Below the pieces are notes generated by a model. The model was not told the DNA's origin. It did not search any database and saw only the letters and a program-made list of their open reading frames with translations. The position numbers and the translations under genes are program-made. Below, one piece after another: positions 16,601 through 22,768 of a stretch of DNA of 27,350 nucleotides. The stretch is from positions 1 through 27,350 of the forward strand of contig CAVINP010000017.1 of the NCBI GenBank assembly GCA_963643985.1, in the 5' to 3' direction. Position 1 is the stretch's first letter; each line of letters begins with the position of its first letter. The stretch comes from SFTH01 sp963643985. GTDB taxonomy: Bacteria; Bacillota; Clostridia; Christensenellales; Aristaeellaceae.

Positions 16601-17715
16601 CCACCAAGATCACGCTGAACAAGAGCAAGATCACCGTTCTGCAGAACAACAGCATCACGCTCAAGGCCACCGTCACTCCGAAAACCGTACTGGACAAGGA
16701 CGTCAGCTGGACGAGCGAGAACCCGGAGATCGCGACCGTGGATGAAAACGGCGTGGTGAAGGCCGTGGGCATCGGCAAGACGACCATCACTGCCACCGCG
16801 CAGGGCAGCGACGGCAAGAGCGCAAGCTGCACCGTGACGGTCAAGAACAACCCCATCAAGAAAATCACGCTGGCGTACAATGACACTGCCGCAAAGAAAC
16901 TGACCTTCAACGTCGAGGACGACAAGGACAAGGTCTTCAGACTTGTAAGCACGGTCTATCCCGCCACCGCAAGCGACCCCGCCGTGGTCTTTACCAGCAG
17001 CAACCCTGACGTTGCCGCCATCACCGACGAAACCACCGGCAAGTTCGTGATCGGCTCGATCGGCAAGGCCGTCATCACCTGCACCTCGGCAAGCAGCAAG
17101 AAGGTCAAGGCAACCTGCACGATCAACGTCACGAAGGTCGCTGTCAAGAAGGTAGTGCTGAGCTACTTCTATTCGCCGATCCCCTCCTCCGGCCTGACGT
17201 TCGTGTACAACGATGTCAAGGGCCAGGTCATCAGCGGCCTCAAGGCGACGGTGCAGCCCACCAACGCCACCTACAAGGGCGTGACGTGGACGAGCAGCAA
17301 CGAAAACGTCGTGACCGTTGACGCCGAGACCGGCGCTTTCACCGTGGTGGGTGCGGGCAAGGCGACGATCAAGTGCAAATCCACCGATAACAAAAAGGTC
17401 TACGGCAGCTGCAAGATCAACGTCACCAAGACGGCCGTCAAGGGCATCACCGTCATGCACGGCAAGGAGACGCTGACCTCCAAGAGCGTGCTGACGATGA
17501 AGCGCTTTGCCACCGACAAGACGCTGTCCGTAACGTTCAACCCGACCGACGCTTCCTTCCGGGATCTCACCTGGAAGAGCAGCAATACGAAGGTCGTAAT
17601 GGTCGATGCAAACGGCGTGCTCACCGCCAAGGGCAGGGGCACGGCCACCATCACCGTCACAAGCAAGGACAACAGCAAAGCAAAGCTGAGCTTCAAGGTC
17701 AAGGTGACACAGTAA
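13660..17715 (+). CDS. B12-regulated secreted protein with two DUF4430 and BIG2 domains
   Basis: A 1351-residue exported protein. Signal peptide 1-25 (cut after GVLA); acidic Glu/Thr-rich linker (about 26-85); one BspA-type leucine-rich unit (about 88-185, with IGAAAFSGCANLEKVSLPSTL); a helical segment; an uncharacterised beta region and a BIG2-like unit (to about 505). Then comes a DUF4430/transcobalamin-like domain (about 534-650) with an EF-hand-like loop DVDCDGTVTIKD and the marks GYYLN and LYTYFD. A spacer and a second DUF4430 domain (about 761-900, GYYLN, QYTYFKF) follow, then another beta spacer and four BIG2 domains (about 981-1351). There is no LPXTG signal or lipobox, so it is secreted or held non-covalently. 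DUF4430 is related to the C-terminal domain of intrinsic factor and transcobalamin. With the B12 riboswitch upstream, a role in capturing cobalamin or other corrinoids is likely. Confidence 0.85.
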   Translation: MKKRILALLLALSMLLSMTSGVLAEETLPTEETVVEKITAPAETEEAEVIQETEESEIPEVAEETEVTGETEIPDVTEAPIEPEETLPPTVNEIAGSALTWVINGEGTLTVSGEGLMPDFAEGNRPWEQYIANIRAVVAEEGVMSIGAAAFSGCANLEKVSLPSTLLYVGDDAFKDCAKLTEVKGDEPSVGAGNEALTALLATAEEEATEEPAEVATEEPDAAQQVVALIDAIGEVTIDSEAAITAAQEAYEALSDDEKANVTNYDVLEAAMAAYEALNSDALTAENEAADFTLNLVVNSNYKITNGTPQKAVLGDDGILRVENRSASLSRIWLNTAEGVSVSSFEVFQGLRSSASVPGISAASVNNVLDGVAYTSYCSSSYFKIPFVGRVTLSAADGSSKSYYIIVSAGSASGSYAVAGNGFSASDDTIYNAETGISFSEAGTQVTLTPNTQCIGSGDARSLTWTWSTSDKTVATVKDGVVTSVGGGSAVIKADCDKISITCNVTSAAEKHSTHTYVDGSCSVCGTDEPSTVRSYFTINDENGKAVLSKIAQTVSDVDCDGTVTIKDAFLTAHIDYCESGADGFVAVDSAYGPYITRLWGVDTSNVGYYLNKKSADGLLVKLNYNADLVAFFYRDTTDYSDLYTYFDSETAAAVAGKDKAFTIKAANDVFPAGANVTVYDSNSKAVKALATSVASDGSFTIKFTKAGEYVVEVSGTANYTGSVWDYETSSYVAKEFTDAPITPSSMSVTVYEPASATVYVTASDKSGAFIVGKNGDEICHYPITAEDDPENPDGVVSLLEICAALHEQQYPDGLDGFKATTSWVSRFWGDGSGNLGYYLNDVYMSGSGSKTGTNGRTFVDRLMATAVEDGDSFKIFLYQDMHWSDQYTYFKFTDKGATVGIPKTFTAYATSWGREAAPEGALITTYKDGELLADLATFVDADGHFTITFPEKGVYTVELSNGESKYFVPSRMTVTVGDPATKITLNKSKITVLQNNSITLKATVTPKTVLDKDVSWTSENPEIATVDENGVVKAVGIGKTTITATAQGSDGKSASCTVTVKNNPIKKITLAYNDTAAKKLTFNVEDDKDKVFRLVSTVYPATASDPAVVFTSSNPDVAAITDETTGKFVIGSIGKAVITCTSASSKKVKATCTINVTKVAVKKVVLSYFYSPIPSSGLTFVYNDVKGQVISGLKATVQPTNATYKGVTWTSSNENVVTVDAETGAFTVVGAGKATIKCKSTDNKKVYGSCKINVTKTAVKGITVMHGKETLTSKSVLTMKRFATDKTLSVTFNPTDASFRDLTWKSSNTKVVMVDANGVLTAKGRGTATITVTSKDNSKAKLSFKVKVTQ

Positions 17716-17718
17716 ATG

Positions 17719-17757
17719 AAACGCCCCTCCCGCCACAAAACGGCGGGAGGGGCGTTT
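17719..17757 (+). terminator. Strong hairpin after the B12-regulated gene
   Basis: A perfect 16-bp stem, AAACGCCCCTCCCGCC (17719-17734) with its complement at 17742-17757, around a 7-base loop. The following T-tract on the plus strand is weak (GGTTCTT), but the stem is very stable. Confidence 0.8.
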
Positions 17758-17869
17758 GGTTCTTCCCGGTATTCTGAGTGTGGGGAGTATCCCCACCACC
17801 GCTTTTACGCACCCAAGGCCTGCTACGCAGAACCCGGTAGCCCCATTTCCCGGAGAAACGTAAAGTATC
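17758..17869. other. Structured intergenic element between two terminators
   Basis: About 110 bases of GC-rich, non-coding sequence lie between two terminators. It contains the hairpin GTGGGGAGTATCCCCAC (17779-17795), a CTGC/GCAG mini-hairpin, CCGG near both ends, and TTCTTCCCGG versus CCCGGAGAA, which can pair partly on the minus strand. The composition and compact structure look conserved rather than random. I cannot assign an RNA family; it could be a dispersed palindromic repeat or a small RNA. No promoter is visible inside. Confidence 0.35.
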
Positions 17870-17870
17870 A

Positions 17871-17901
17871 AAAAAGACAGACCGTTTTGATCTGTCTTTT
17901 T
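17871..17901 (-). terminator. Bidirectional terminator after the SH3b gene
   Basis: AAAAAGACAGA (17871-17881) pairs perfectly with TCTGTCTTTTT (17891-17901) around a 9-base loop. The A and T runs give a U-tract on both strands. It ends the leftward SH3b gene and catches rightward read-through. Confidence 0.85.
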
Positions 17902-17929
17902 GAGTTTGCCGCCGGATAATCAGCCCTGC

Positions 17930-18382
17930 TCAATTCGTCTTTTTCCAGTATTCATCCCCCTTTATCTCAATTAATGTCAGATGCTCGTTCCAGTCGCCTT
18001 CGTCCCACTTTACATTCGGATTCCAAGGGCACGTGTAGTAAGCCTTACGGGAATTGTCAGCCTTCTTCACAACAATCTTGTGATCGCTGAGGTAGGCCGT
18101 CCAGCAATAGCCCTCGTAGATCTGATCGTTGCTTTCATAGATCACGTGGCTCCACTTGCCTTCCTCGCCAATGACCTTCACGGTATAGTTGAAATCGGGG
18201 GTCGCAACGATCTCGGCATCCAGATCGGCGGCTGCGCGAATGTTGAGCCCCTTTCCGGTGGCGATATAGCGGGTCTTGCCCTCCACTGCGGTGATTTCCG
18301 TGTCGGCGGTTTCGGCCAGAGCGAATGCACAGCCGAGCGCCAGTGCCAGCACAATGAGCGCTGCTGCAATACGTTTGATCAT
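17930..18382 (-). CDS. Small secreted SH3b-domain protein
   Basis: A 150-residue exported protein. Residues 1-23 are a signal peptide ending AFALA. One bacterial SH3 (SH3b) domain follows, at about 40-100 (GKGLNIRAAADLDAEIVATP, then VKVIGEEGKWSHVIY and YEGYCWTAYLS). SH3b domains bind peptidoglycan or cross-bridge peptides. The last 50 residues (YTCPWNPNVKWDEGDWNEHLTLIE) are Trp-rich with a single Cys and match no family I know. No catalytic domain is present. The ATG at 18382 has AAAGGGG upstream. It is a single-gene unit, divergent from the Re-citrate synthase operon and separated from it by a MITE. Confidence 0.78.
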   Translation of the reverse strand: MIKRIAAALIVLALALGCAFALAETADTEITAVEGKTRYIATGKGLNIRAAADLDAEIVATPDFNYTVKVIGEEGKWSHVIYESNDQIYEGYCWTAYLSDHKIVVKKADNSRKAYYTCPWNPNVKWDEGDWNEHLTLIEIKGDEYWKKTN

Positions 18383-18549
18383 GATCTCAATCCCCTTTCT
18401 TTGCTAGGATTACTTATATTTTACCATAAATTGTATTAAGATTTAAGGCAAATATTATTACCGATATATGAATTCATATGGACGTTATCACGGCAAGCTG
18501 TCGGTTCGGAGACGCAAACGAAAATGTCGGGGGATCTCCGTCTCTTCCC
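18383..18549. other. AT-rich intergenic stretch without a recognised gene
   Basis: This stretch must hold the promoter of the leftward SH3b gene (AT-rich part near 18405-18450), but no pair of boxes is clear enough to call. The right half is GC-richer and shows only short inverted repeats. With the MITE and promoter that follow, it fills the 423-base gap between genes. Confidence 0.4.
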
Positions 18550-18717
18550 CCTAGAGTGTGTTTCTAAAATGAGACATGTGCAGTTTCGAGTGGATTTGCT
18601 TGCAGTTCAAGGCGATTTTCCGCAGGTTTACTGGAGGTAAATCAAGGGAAATCAACGCAGAAATGCAGGCAAAGACGCCGAAAATGCATCGTGGCGAATT
18701 TAGAAACACGCTCTAGG
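18550..18717. mobile_element. MITE with 20-bp terminal inverted repeats
   Basis: CCTAGAGTGTGTTTCTAAAA at 18550-18569 matches the reverse complement of 18698-18717 (CCTAGAGCGTGTTTCTAAAT) with two differences. The 168-bp element has no open frame. Its interior is also an imperfect palindrome, centred on TTTAC-N5-GTAAA near 18627-18642, so a single strand would fold into a long hairpin. TA or CTAG at the ends may be the target duplication. These are the marks of a non-autonomous element moved by a transposase in trans. It ends 19 bases before the -35 box of the next operon. Confidence 0.75.
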
Positions 18718-18736
18718 TGACGAACCGAATTTTCTC

Positions 18737-18774
18737 TTGACAAATCCAGAAATACTTGTATAATTGTATACAAT
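18737..18774 (+). promoter_or_regulatory. Promoter and GntR-type operator of the citrate operon
   Basis: TTGACA (18737-18742), a 16-base spacer and TATAAT (18759-18764). ATTGTATACAAT (18763-18774), a perfect 12-bp palindrome, overlaps the end of the -10 box and the predicted start site. Its GT-AT-AC core is the form typical of GntR-family (FCD) operators, and the second gene of this operon encodes such a regulator. Bound protein there would block initiation. Confidence 0.8.
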
Positions 18775-18805
18775 CTTTTGTTTCCCTCGAAAGGAGGCAT
18801 TTCGT

Positions 18806-20194
18806 ATGCTGGAAATATCGAGCAAGACCAATCTTCTGGAGCAGAACTCCTATAAATACTCGCTTCAGGATGTGCAAGAACCGAACCTGTTGCGCGACAT
18901 CTATTCCTACGGCACGGTGCCCAAGGTGTCGTTCAACCACCGCCGCGTGCCGCTGAACATGCCGGAGGAGATTTGGATCACGGACACCTCCCTGCGCGAC
19001 GGCCAGCAGTCGGTCGAGCCGTACACGGTCGATCAGATCGTGAACATATACAAGCTTCTGAGCAAACTCGGCGGCCCCTACGGCATCATTCGCCAGACGG
19101 AATTCTTCATCTACAGCAAGAAGGACCGCGAGGCGCTCGAGAAGTGCAGGGCGCTCGGGCTGAAGTTTCCCGAGATCACCAGCTGGATACGCGCCAGCCG
19201 GGAAGACTTCAAGCTCGTGCGCAATCTGGGCATCAAGGAAACCGGCATACTGGTCTCCTGCTCGGACTATCACATCTTCAAGAAGATGAAGATGACCCGC
19301 GCCCAGGCTCTGGACTACTATCTGGGCACGATCAAGGATGCCTTTGAAGAGGGTGTCATCCCCCGCTGCCATCTGGAGGACATCACCCGTGCGGACTTCT
19401 ACGGCTTCGTGGTACCCTTCGTCAACGAGTTGCAGGCGCTCTCTCGCAAGGCGGGCATTCCCGTGAAGATCCGTGCCTGCGACACGATGGGCTACGGCGT
19501 ACCCTACACCGAAGCGGCGCTTCCCCGCTCCGTGGCCGGCATCATCTACGGCCTGCAGCACTATTCCGACGTGCCCAGCGAGCATCTGGAGTGGCACGGC
19601 CACAACGACTTCTGCAAGGCCGTTGCAAACGCCTCCACCGCCTGGCTCTACGGCGCGTGCGCGGTCAACTGCTCCCTGCTGGGCATCGGCGAGCGCACGG
19701 GCAACATCCCTCTGGAGGCCATGGTGTTCGAATACGCCTCGCTGCGCGGTTCGCTGGACGGCATGGATCCGACGGTGATCACGGAGATCGCGGACTACTT
19801 CGAGAAGGACATCGGCTATCATATTCCGCCTATGACGCCCTTCGCGGGCGCGTACTTCAACTCCACGCGTGCCGGCATCCATGCCGACGGCCTGATGAAG
19901 GACCCGGAGATTTACACCATATTCGACACCGAAAAGCTGCTCAACCGCCCCGCGACGGTGGAGATCAGCAAGACCTCCGGCGCAGCGGGCATCGCATTCT
20001 GGATCAACGGCCACTTCCGTCTGGAAGGCGACGCAAAGCTGGACAAGCACGACCCGCTGGTGGTGCAGCTCAAGGACTGGGTGGACAAGGCCTACGAGGA
20101 CGGCCGCGTGACCGTGATGTCGCATCGTGAGATACTGGACAAGATTCGCGAGCTTGCGCCCGGGCGCTTCCCCGAAAAACGAGAAGGGAGATAA
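18806..20194 (+). CDS. Probable Re-citrate synthase (HMGL-like/DRE-TIM family)
   Basis: A 462-residue enzyme of the DRE-TIM metallolyase family, which includes isopropylmalate, homocitrate, citramalate and Re-citrate synthases. The active-site DTSLRDGQQ is at residues 60-68 and the metal-binding HGHND at 264-268, with GIGERTGN and AGIHADG farther on. The long N terminus, DTSLRDGQQS rather than DTTLRDGEQ, and the absence of the LeuA regulatory domain fit the Re-citrate synthase branch known from Clostridium kluyveri. Context is decisive: aconitase and isocitrate dehydrogenase follow, so acetyl-CoA plus oxaloacetate to citrate is the expected reaction. Homocitrate synthase is the main alternative. 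The ATG at 18806 has AAGGAGG 8 bases upstream; an in-frame TTG at 18764 lies in the promoter and is rejected. Confidence 0.8.
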   Translation: MLEISSKTNLLEQNSYKYSLQDVQEPNLLRDIYSYGTVPKVSFNHRRVPLNMPEEIWITDTSLRDGQQSVEPYTVDQIVNIYKLLSKLGGPYGIIRQTEFFIYSKKDREALEKCRALGLKFPEITSWIRASREDFKLVRNLGIKETGILVSCSDYHIFKKMKMTRAQALDYYLGTIKDAFEEGVIPRCHLEDITRADFYGFVVPFVNELQALSRKAGIPVKIRACDTMGYGVPYTEAALPRSVAGIIYGLQHYSDVPSEHLEWHGHNDFCKAVANASTAWLYGACAVNCSLLGIGERTGNIPLEAMVFEYASLRGSLDGMDPTVITEIADYFEKDIGYHIPPMTPFAGAYFNSTRAGIHADGLMKDPEIYTIFDTEKLLNRPATVEISKTSGAAGIAFWINGHFRLEGDAKLDKHDPLVVQLKDWVDKAYEDGRVTVMSHREILDKIRELAPGRFPEKREGR

Positions 20195-20199
20195 AATCG

Positions 20200-20844
20200 A
20201 TGCTGAAATCCATTTCGCTGGCCGATCAGGTGTTTGAAAAGCTGGAAAGCGATATTATATCCGGGGTCTATCCCCGAGGCGAGATACTCACGGAACTCAA
20301 GCTGGTAGAGCAGCTCAACGTCAGTCGCACACCCATACGCGAGGCGCTGCACCGTCTGGAGCACGAGCGTCTGATACAGGATACGGGCAAGGGCAGCCTT
20401 GTGCTGGGCATCACGCTGGATGATCTGCAGGACATCATGGACGTTCGCATGCGCTGCGAAGGTCTGGCCGCACGCTATGCGGCACTCAACCGCAGTGAGG
20501 ACGACGCCGCGCACCTGCGCCGCCTGATGGAATTGCAGGACTTCTACGTAGGCAAGGGTGACTATGAGCAGCTGCGCAAGATCGATGACGAATTTCACGA
20601 CTGCATCTATCAGATCTGCGGCCGTCAGGTGCTCACGGATATACTGCGTCCGCTGCACCGCAAGACCGAGCGCTACCGCCGCAGTTCGCTGATCAATGCC
20701 GGACGGCGGGAGAAGAGCTCCGGCGAACACAGCGCCATCTGCGAGGCCATCTGTGAGCGGGACACCGACAAGGCCGAGGTGCTGATGAATCGTCACATCC
20801 GCAACGCCAGAGACAGCATGCTGGGAGGGAATCACAATGGCTAG
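20200..20844 (+). CDS. GntR-family (FCD/FadR-type) transcription regulator
   Basis: A 214-residue regulator. The N-terminal winged helix (about 8-70) carries the GntR signature (DIISGVYPRGEILTELKL, then VSRTPIREALHRLE). The C-terminal all-helical FCD domain (about 75-205) has likely metal or carboxylate ligands Asp129/Asp130, His133 (DDEFH), His177 (GEHSAI) and His199 (NRHIRNA). FCD domains commonly bind organic acids, so citrate, isocitrate or 2-oxoglutarate are reasonable ligands (inference). It sits inside the operon, 5 bases after the citrate synthase stop, and overlaps aconitase by 8 bases. The ATTGTATACAAT palindrome on the operon promoter suggests that it represses its own operon. Confidence 0.9.
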   Translation: MLKSISLADQVFEKLESDIISGVYPRGEILTELKLVEQLNVSRTPIREALHRLEHERLIQDTGKGSLVLGITLDDLQDIMDVRMRCEGLAARYAALNRSEDDAAHLRRLMELQDFYVGKGDYEQLRKIDDEFHDCIYQICGRQVLTDILRPLHRKTERYRRSSLINAGRREKSSGEHSAICEAICERDTDKAEVLMNRHIRNARDSMLGGNHNG

Positions 20845-22768
20845 AACCATCGCACAGAAAATCATCGCAGGCCATCTGATATCGGGCAATATGGTCCCGG
20901 GCGAGGAGATCGCGCTGAGGATCGATCAGACGCTGACGCAGGATGCGACGGGCACGATGGCCTATCTGGAGTTTGAGGCCATGGGCATTCCCCGCGTCAA
21001 GACGGAATTTTCCATCGCCTATGTCGATCACAACACGCTGCAGTGCGGCTTCATGAACGCCGACGACCATCTCTACCTGCAGACGGTCGCTGCCAAGCAC
21101 GGCGTGCGCTTCTCTCGCCCCGGCAACGGCATCTGTCATCAGGTGCATCTGGAGCGCTTCGGCAAGCCCGGCAAGACGTTGATCGGCTCGGATTCCCACA
21201 CGCCCACAGGCGGCGGTCTGGGCATGCTGGCCTTCGGCGCGGGCGGCATGGACGTGGCGGTGGCCATGGGCGGCGGCGCATACTATATCCGCATGCCCAA
21301 GATGTTCAAGGTGGAGCTGACGGGCCGGCTGCGTCCCTTCGTCTCTGCCAAGGACGTATCCCTGAAGCTTTTGCAGATACTCTCCGTCAAGGGCGGCGTG
21401 GGCGCAATCATCGAGTGGGGCGGCGAGGGCATCAAAACCCTGAGCGTCCCCGAGCGTGCCACCATCACCAACATGGGCACGGAACTGGGCGCGACGACCT
21501 CGATCTTCCCCTCGGACGAACAGACGCTGGCCTTTTTGCGTGCGCAGGGGCGCGAGGGCGACTACGTGCCGCTTGAAAGCGACCCGGACGCCGAGTACGA
21601 CCGCATCATCCGCATCGATCTGAGCACGCTCACGCCCATGATCGCCTGTCCGCACAGTCCGGACAATGTGGTGGAGGTCTCTTCTTTGAAGGGACAGAAG
21701 GTCGATCAGGTCTGCATCGGCTCGTGCACGAACTCCTCACTTTCGGACATGCTCAAGGTGGCTGCGATACTCAAGGGCAGACGCATCGCGGCGAACGTGG
21801 ATCTGTCTGTCTCCCCCGGTTCGCGGCAGGTGCTGTCCATGCTGGCCGACTGTGGCGCACTGACCGACATACTCGCCTCGGGCGCACGCCTGCTGGAATG
21901 CGCCTGTGGCCCCTGCATCGGCATGGGCTTCTCGCCCAACTCGGGCGGCGTGAGCCTGCGCACGTTCAACCGCAATTTCCCGGGCCGCAGCGGCACCAGG
22001 GATGCGGGCGTCTATCTGGTCTCCCCCGAGACGGCAGCGGCCTCGGCGCTCAGCGGCTTCATCACCGACCCCATGACACTGCCGCCGATCCCCGTATTTG
22101 AGCTGCCCGAACACTTCAGCGTGGATGACAGCGGCGTACTGGAGCCACTTGCGATCGAAGAGGCCGAGCAGGCCGAAGTGCTGCGCGGCCCCAACATCAA
22201 GCCCTTCCCCAAGGGACGCAAGCTGACGGACGACATTTCCGCCGAGCTGGTGCTCAAGGTCGGCGACAACATCACCACCGATCACATCATGCCCGCTGGC
22301 GCGAAAGTGCTCCCCTACCGCTCCAACATCCCCGAGATGAGCCGGTTCTGCTTCGAGGTCTGCGACCCGGATTTCCCCGCACGCGCCAAGGCGGCGGGTG
22401 ACGGCATCATACTGGGCGGCAGCAACTACGGCCAGGGTTCCTCGCGCGAACACGCCGCACTCGTGCCCATGTATCTGGGCATACGCGCCGTGATCGTCAA
22501 GAGCTTTGCACGCATCCACGTGGCCAATCTGATCAATGCAGGCATACTGCCGCTCGTATTCGAAAACGAGGCGGACTACGACCGCTTCTCCCAGGGCGAC
22601 AGGCTCACGCTCTCGGGCATATTCGAAGGGCTTGAAAGCGGCTTTGTAACGCTGAAGAGCGCCTCGGGCGAGACGGCGCGTCTCATCTGCAAAGTTTCGC
22701 CGCGCCAGAGGGCCATACTGCTGGCGGGCGGTCTGCTCGAATACACGCGGGAGGAGAACCGGGAATGA
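20837..22768 (+). CDS. acn: Aconitate hydratase (single-chain, about 640 residues)
   Basis: Converts citrate to isocitrate. The 643-residue protein is shorter than AcnA/AcnB (about 860-930) and matches the compact, Aquifex-type aconitase class. The [4Fe-4S] ligands are visible: Cys297 in CIGSCTNSS and Cys357/Cys360 in CACGPC. SDSHTPTGGGLG and NRNFPGRSGT are typical active-site segments. The C-terminal swivel domain carries GDNITTDHIMPAG and GGSNYGQGSSREHA. A homoaconitase or isopropylmalate isomerase reading is less likely because large and swivel domains are fused and the neighbours are a citrate-type synthase and an isocitrate dehydrogenase. It starts 8 bases inside gntR and ends with a 4-base ATGA overlap with the dehydrogenase. 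Confidence 0.9.
   Translation: MARTIAQKIIAGHLISGNMVPGEEIALRIDQTLTQDATGTMAYLEFEAMGIPRVKTEFSIAYVDHNTLQCGFMNADDHLYLQTVAAKHGVRFSRPGNGICHQVHLERFGKPGKTLIGSDSHTPTGGGLGMLAFGAGGMDVAVAMGGGAYYIRMPKMFKVELTGRLRPFVSAKDVSLKLLQILSVKGGVGAIIEWGGEGIKTLSVPERATITNMGTELGATTSIFPSDEQTLAFLRAQGREGDYVPLESDPDAEYDRIIRIDLSTLTPMIACPHSPDNVVEVSSLKGQKVDQVCIGSCTNSSLSDMLKVAAILKGRRIAANVDLSVSPGSRQVLSMLADCGALTDILASGARLLECACGPCIGMGFSPNSGGVSLRTFNRNFPGRSGTRDAGVYLVSPETAAASALSGFITDPMTLPPIPVFELPEHFSVDDSGVLEPLAIEEAEQAEVLRGPNIKPFPKGRKLTDDISAELVLKVGDNITTDHIMPAGAKVLPYRSNIPEMSRFCFEVCDPDFPARAKAAGDGIILGGSNYGQGSSREHAALVPMYLGIRAVIVKSFARIHVANLINAGILPLVFENEADYDRFSQGDRLTLSGIFEGLESGFVTLKSASGETARLICKVSPRQRAILLAGGLLEYTREENRE

Noticed and set aside
14794..17871. 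A 1025-codon minus-strand frame across the DUF4430/BIG2 gene
   Set aside because: Shadow of the plus-strand gene, whose signal peptide, domains, ribosome binding site and riboswitch fix the strand.
18764..18805. Upstream TTG start that would extend the citrate synthase by 14 residues
   Set aside because: It lies in the -10 box and operator, before or at the transcription start; the ATG at 18806 has an ideal ribosome binding site.
18806..20194. Isopropylmalate synthase (leuA) or homocitrate synthase call
   Set aside because: No LeuA allosteric domain and no leuBCD genes; the neighbours are a fused aconitase and an isocitrate-type dehydrogenase, which point to citrate. Homocitrate synthase is not fully excluded.
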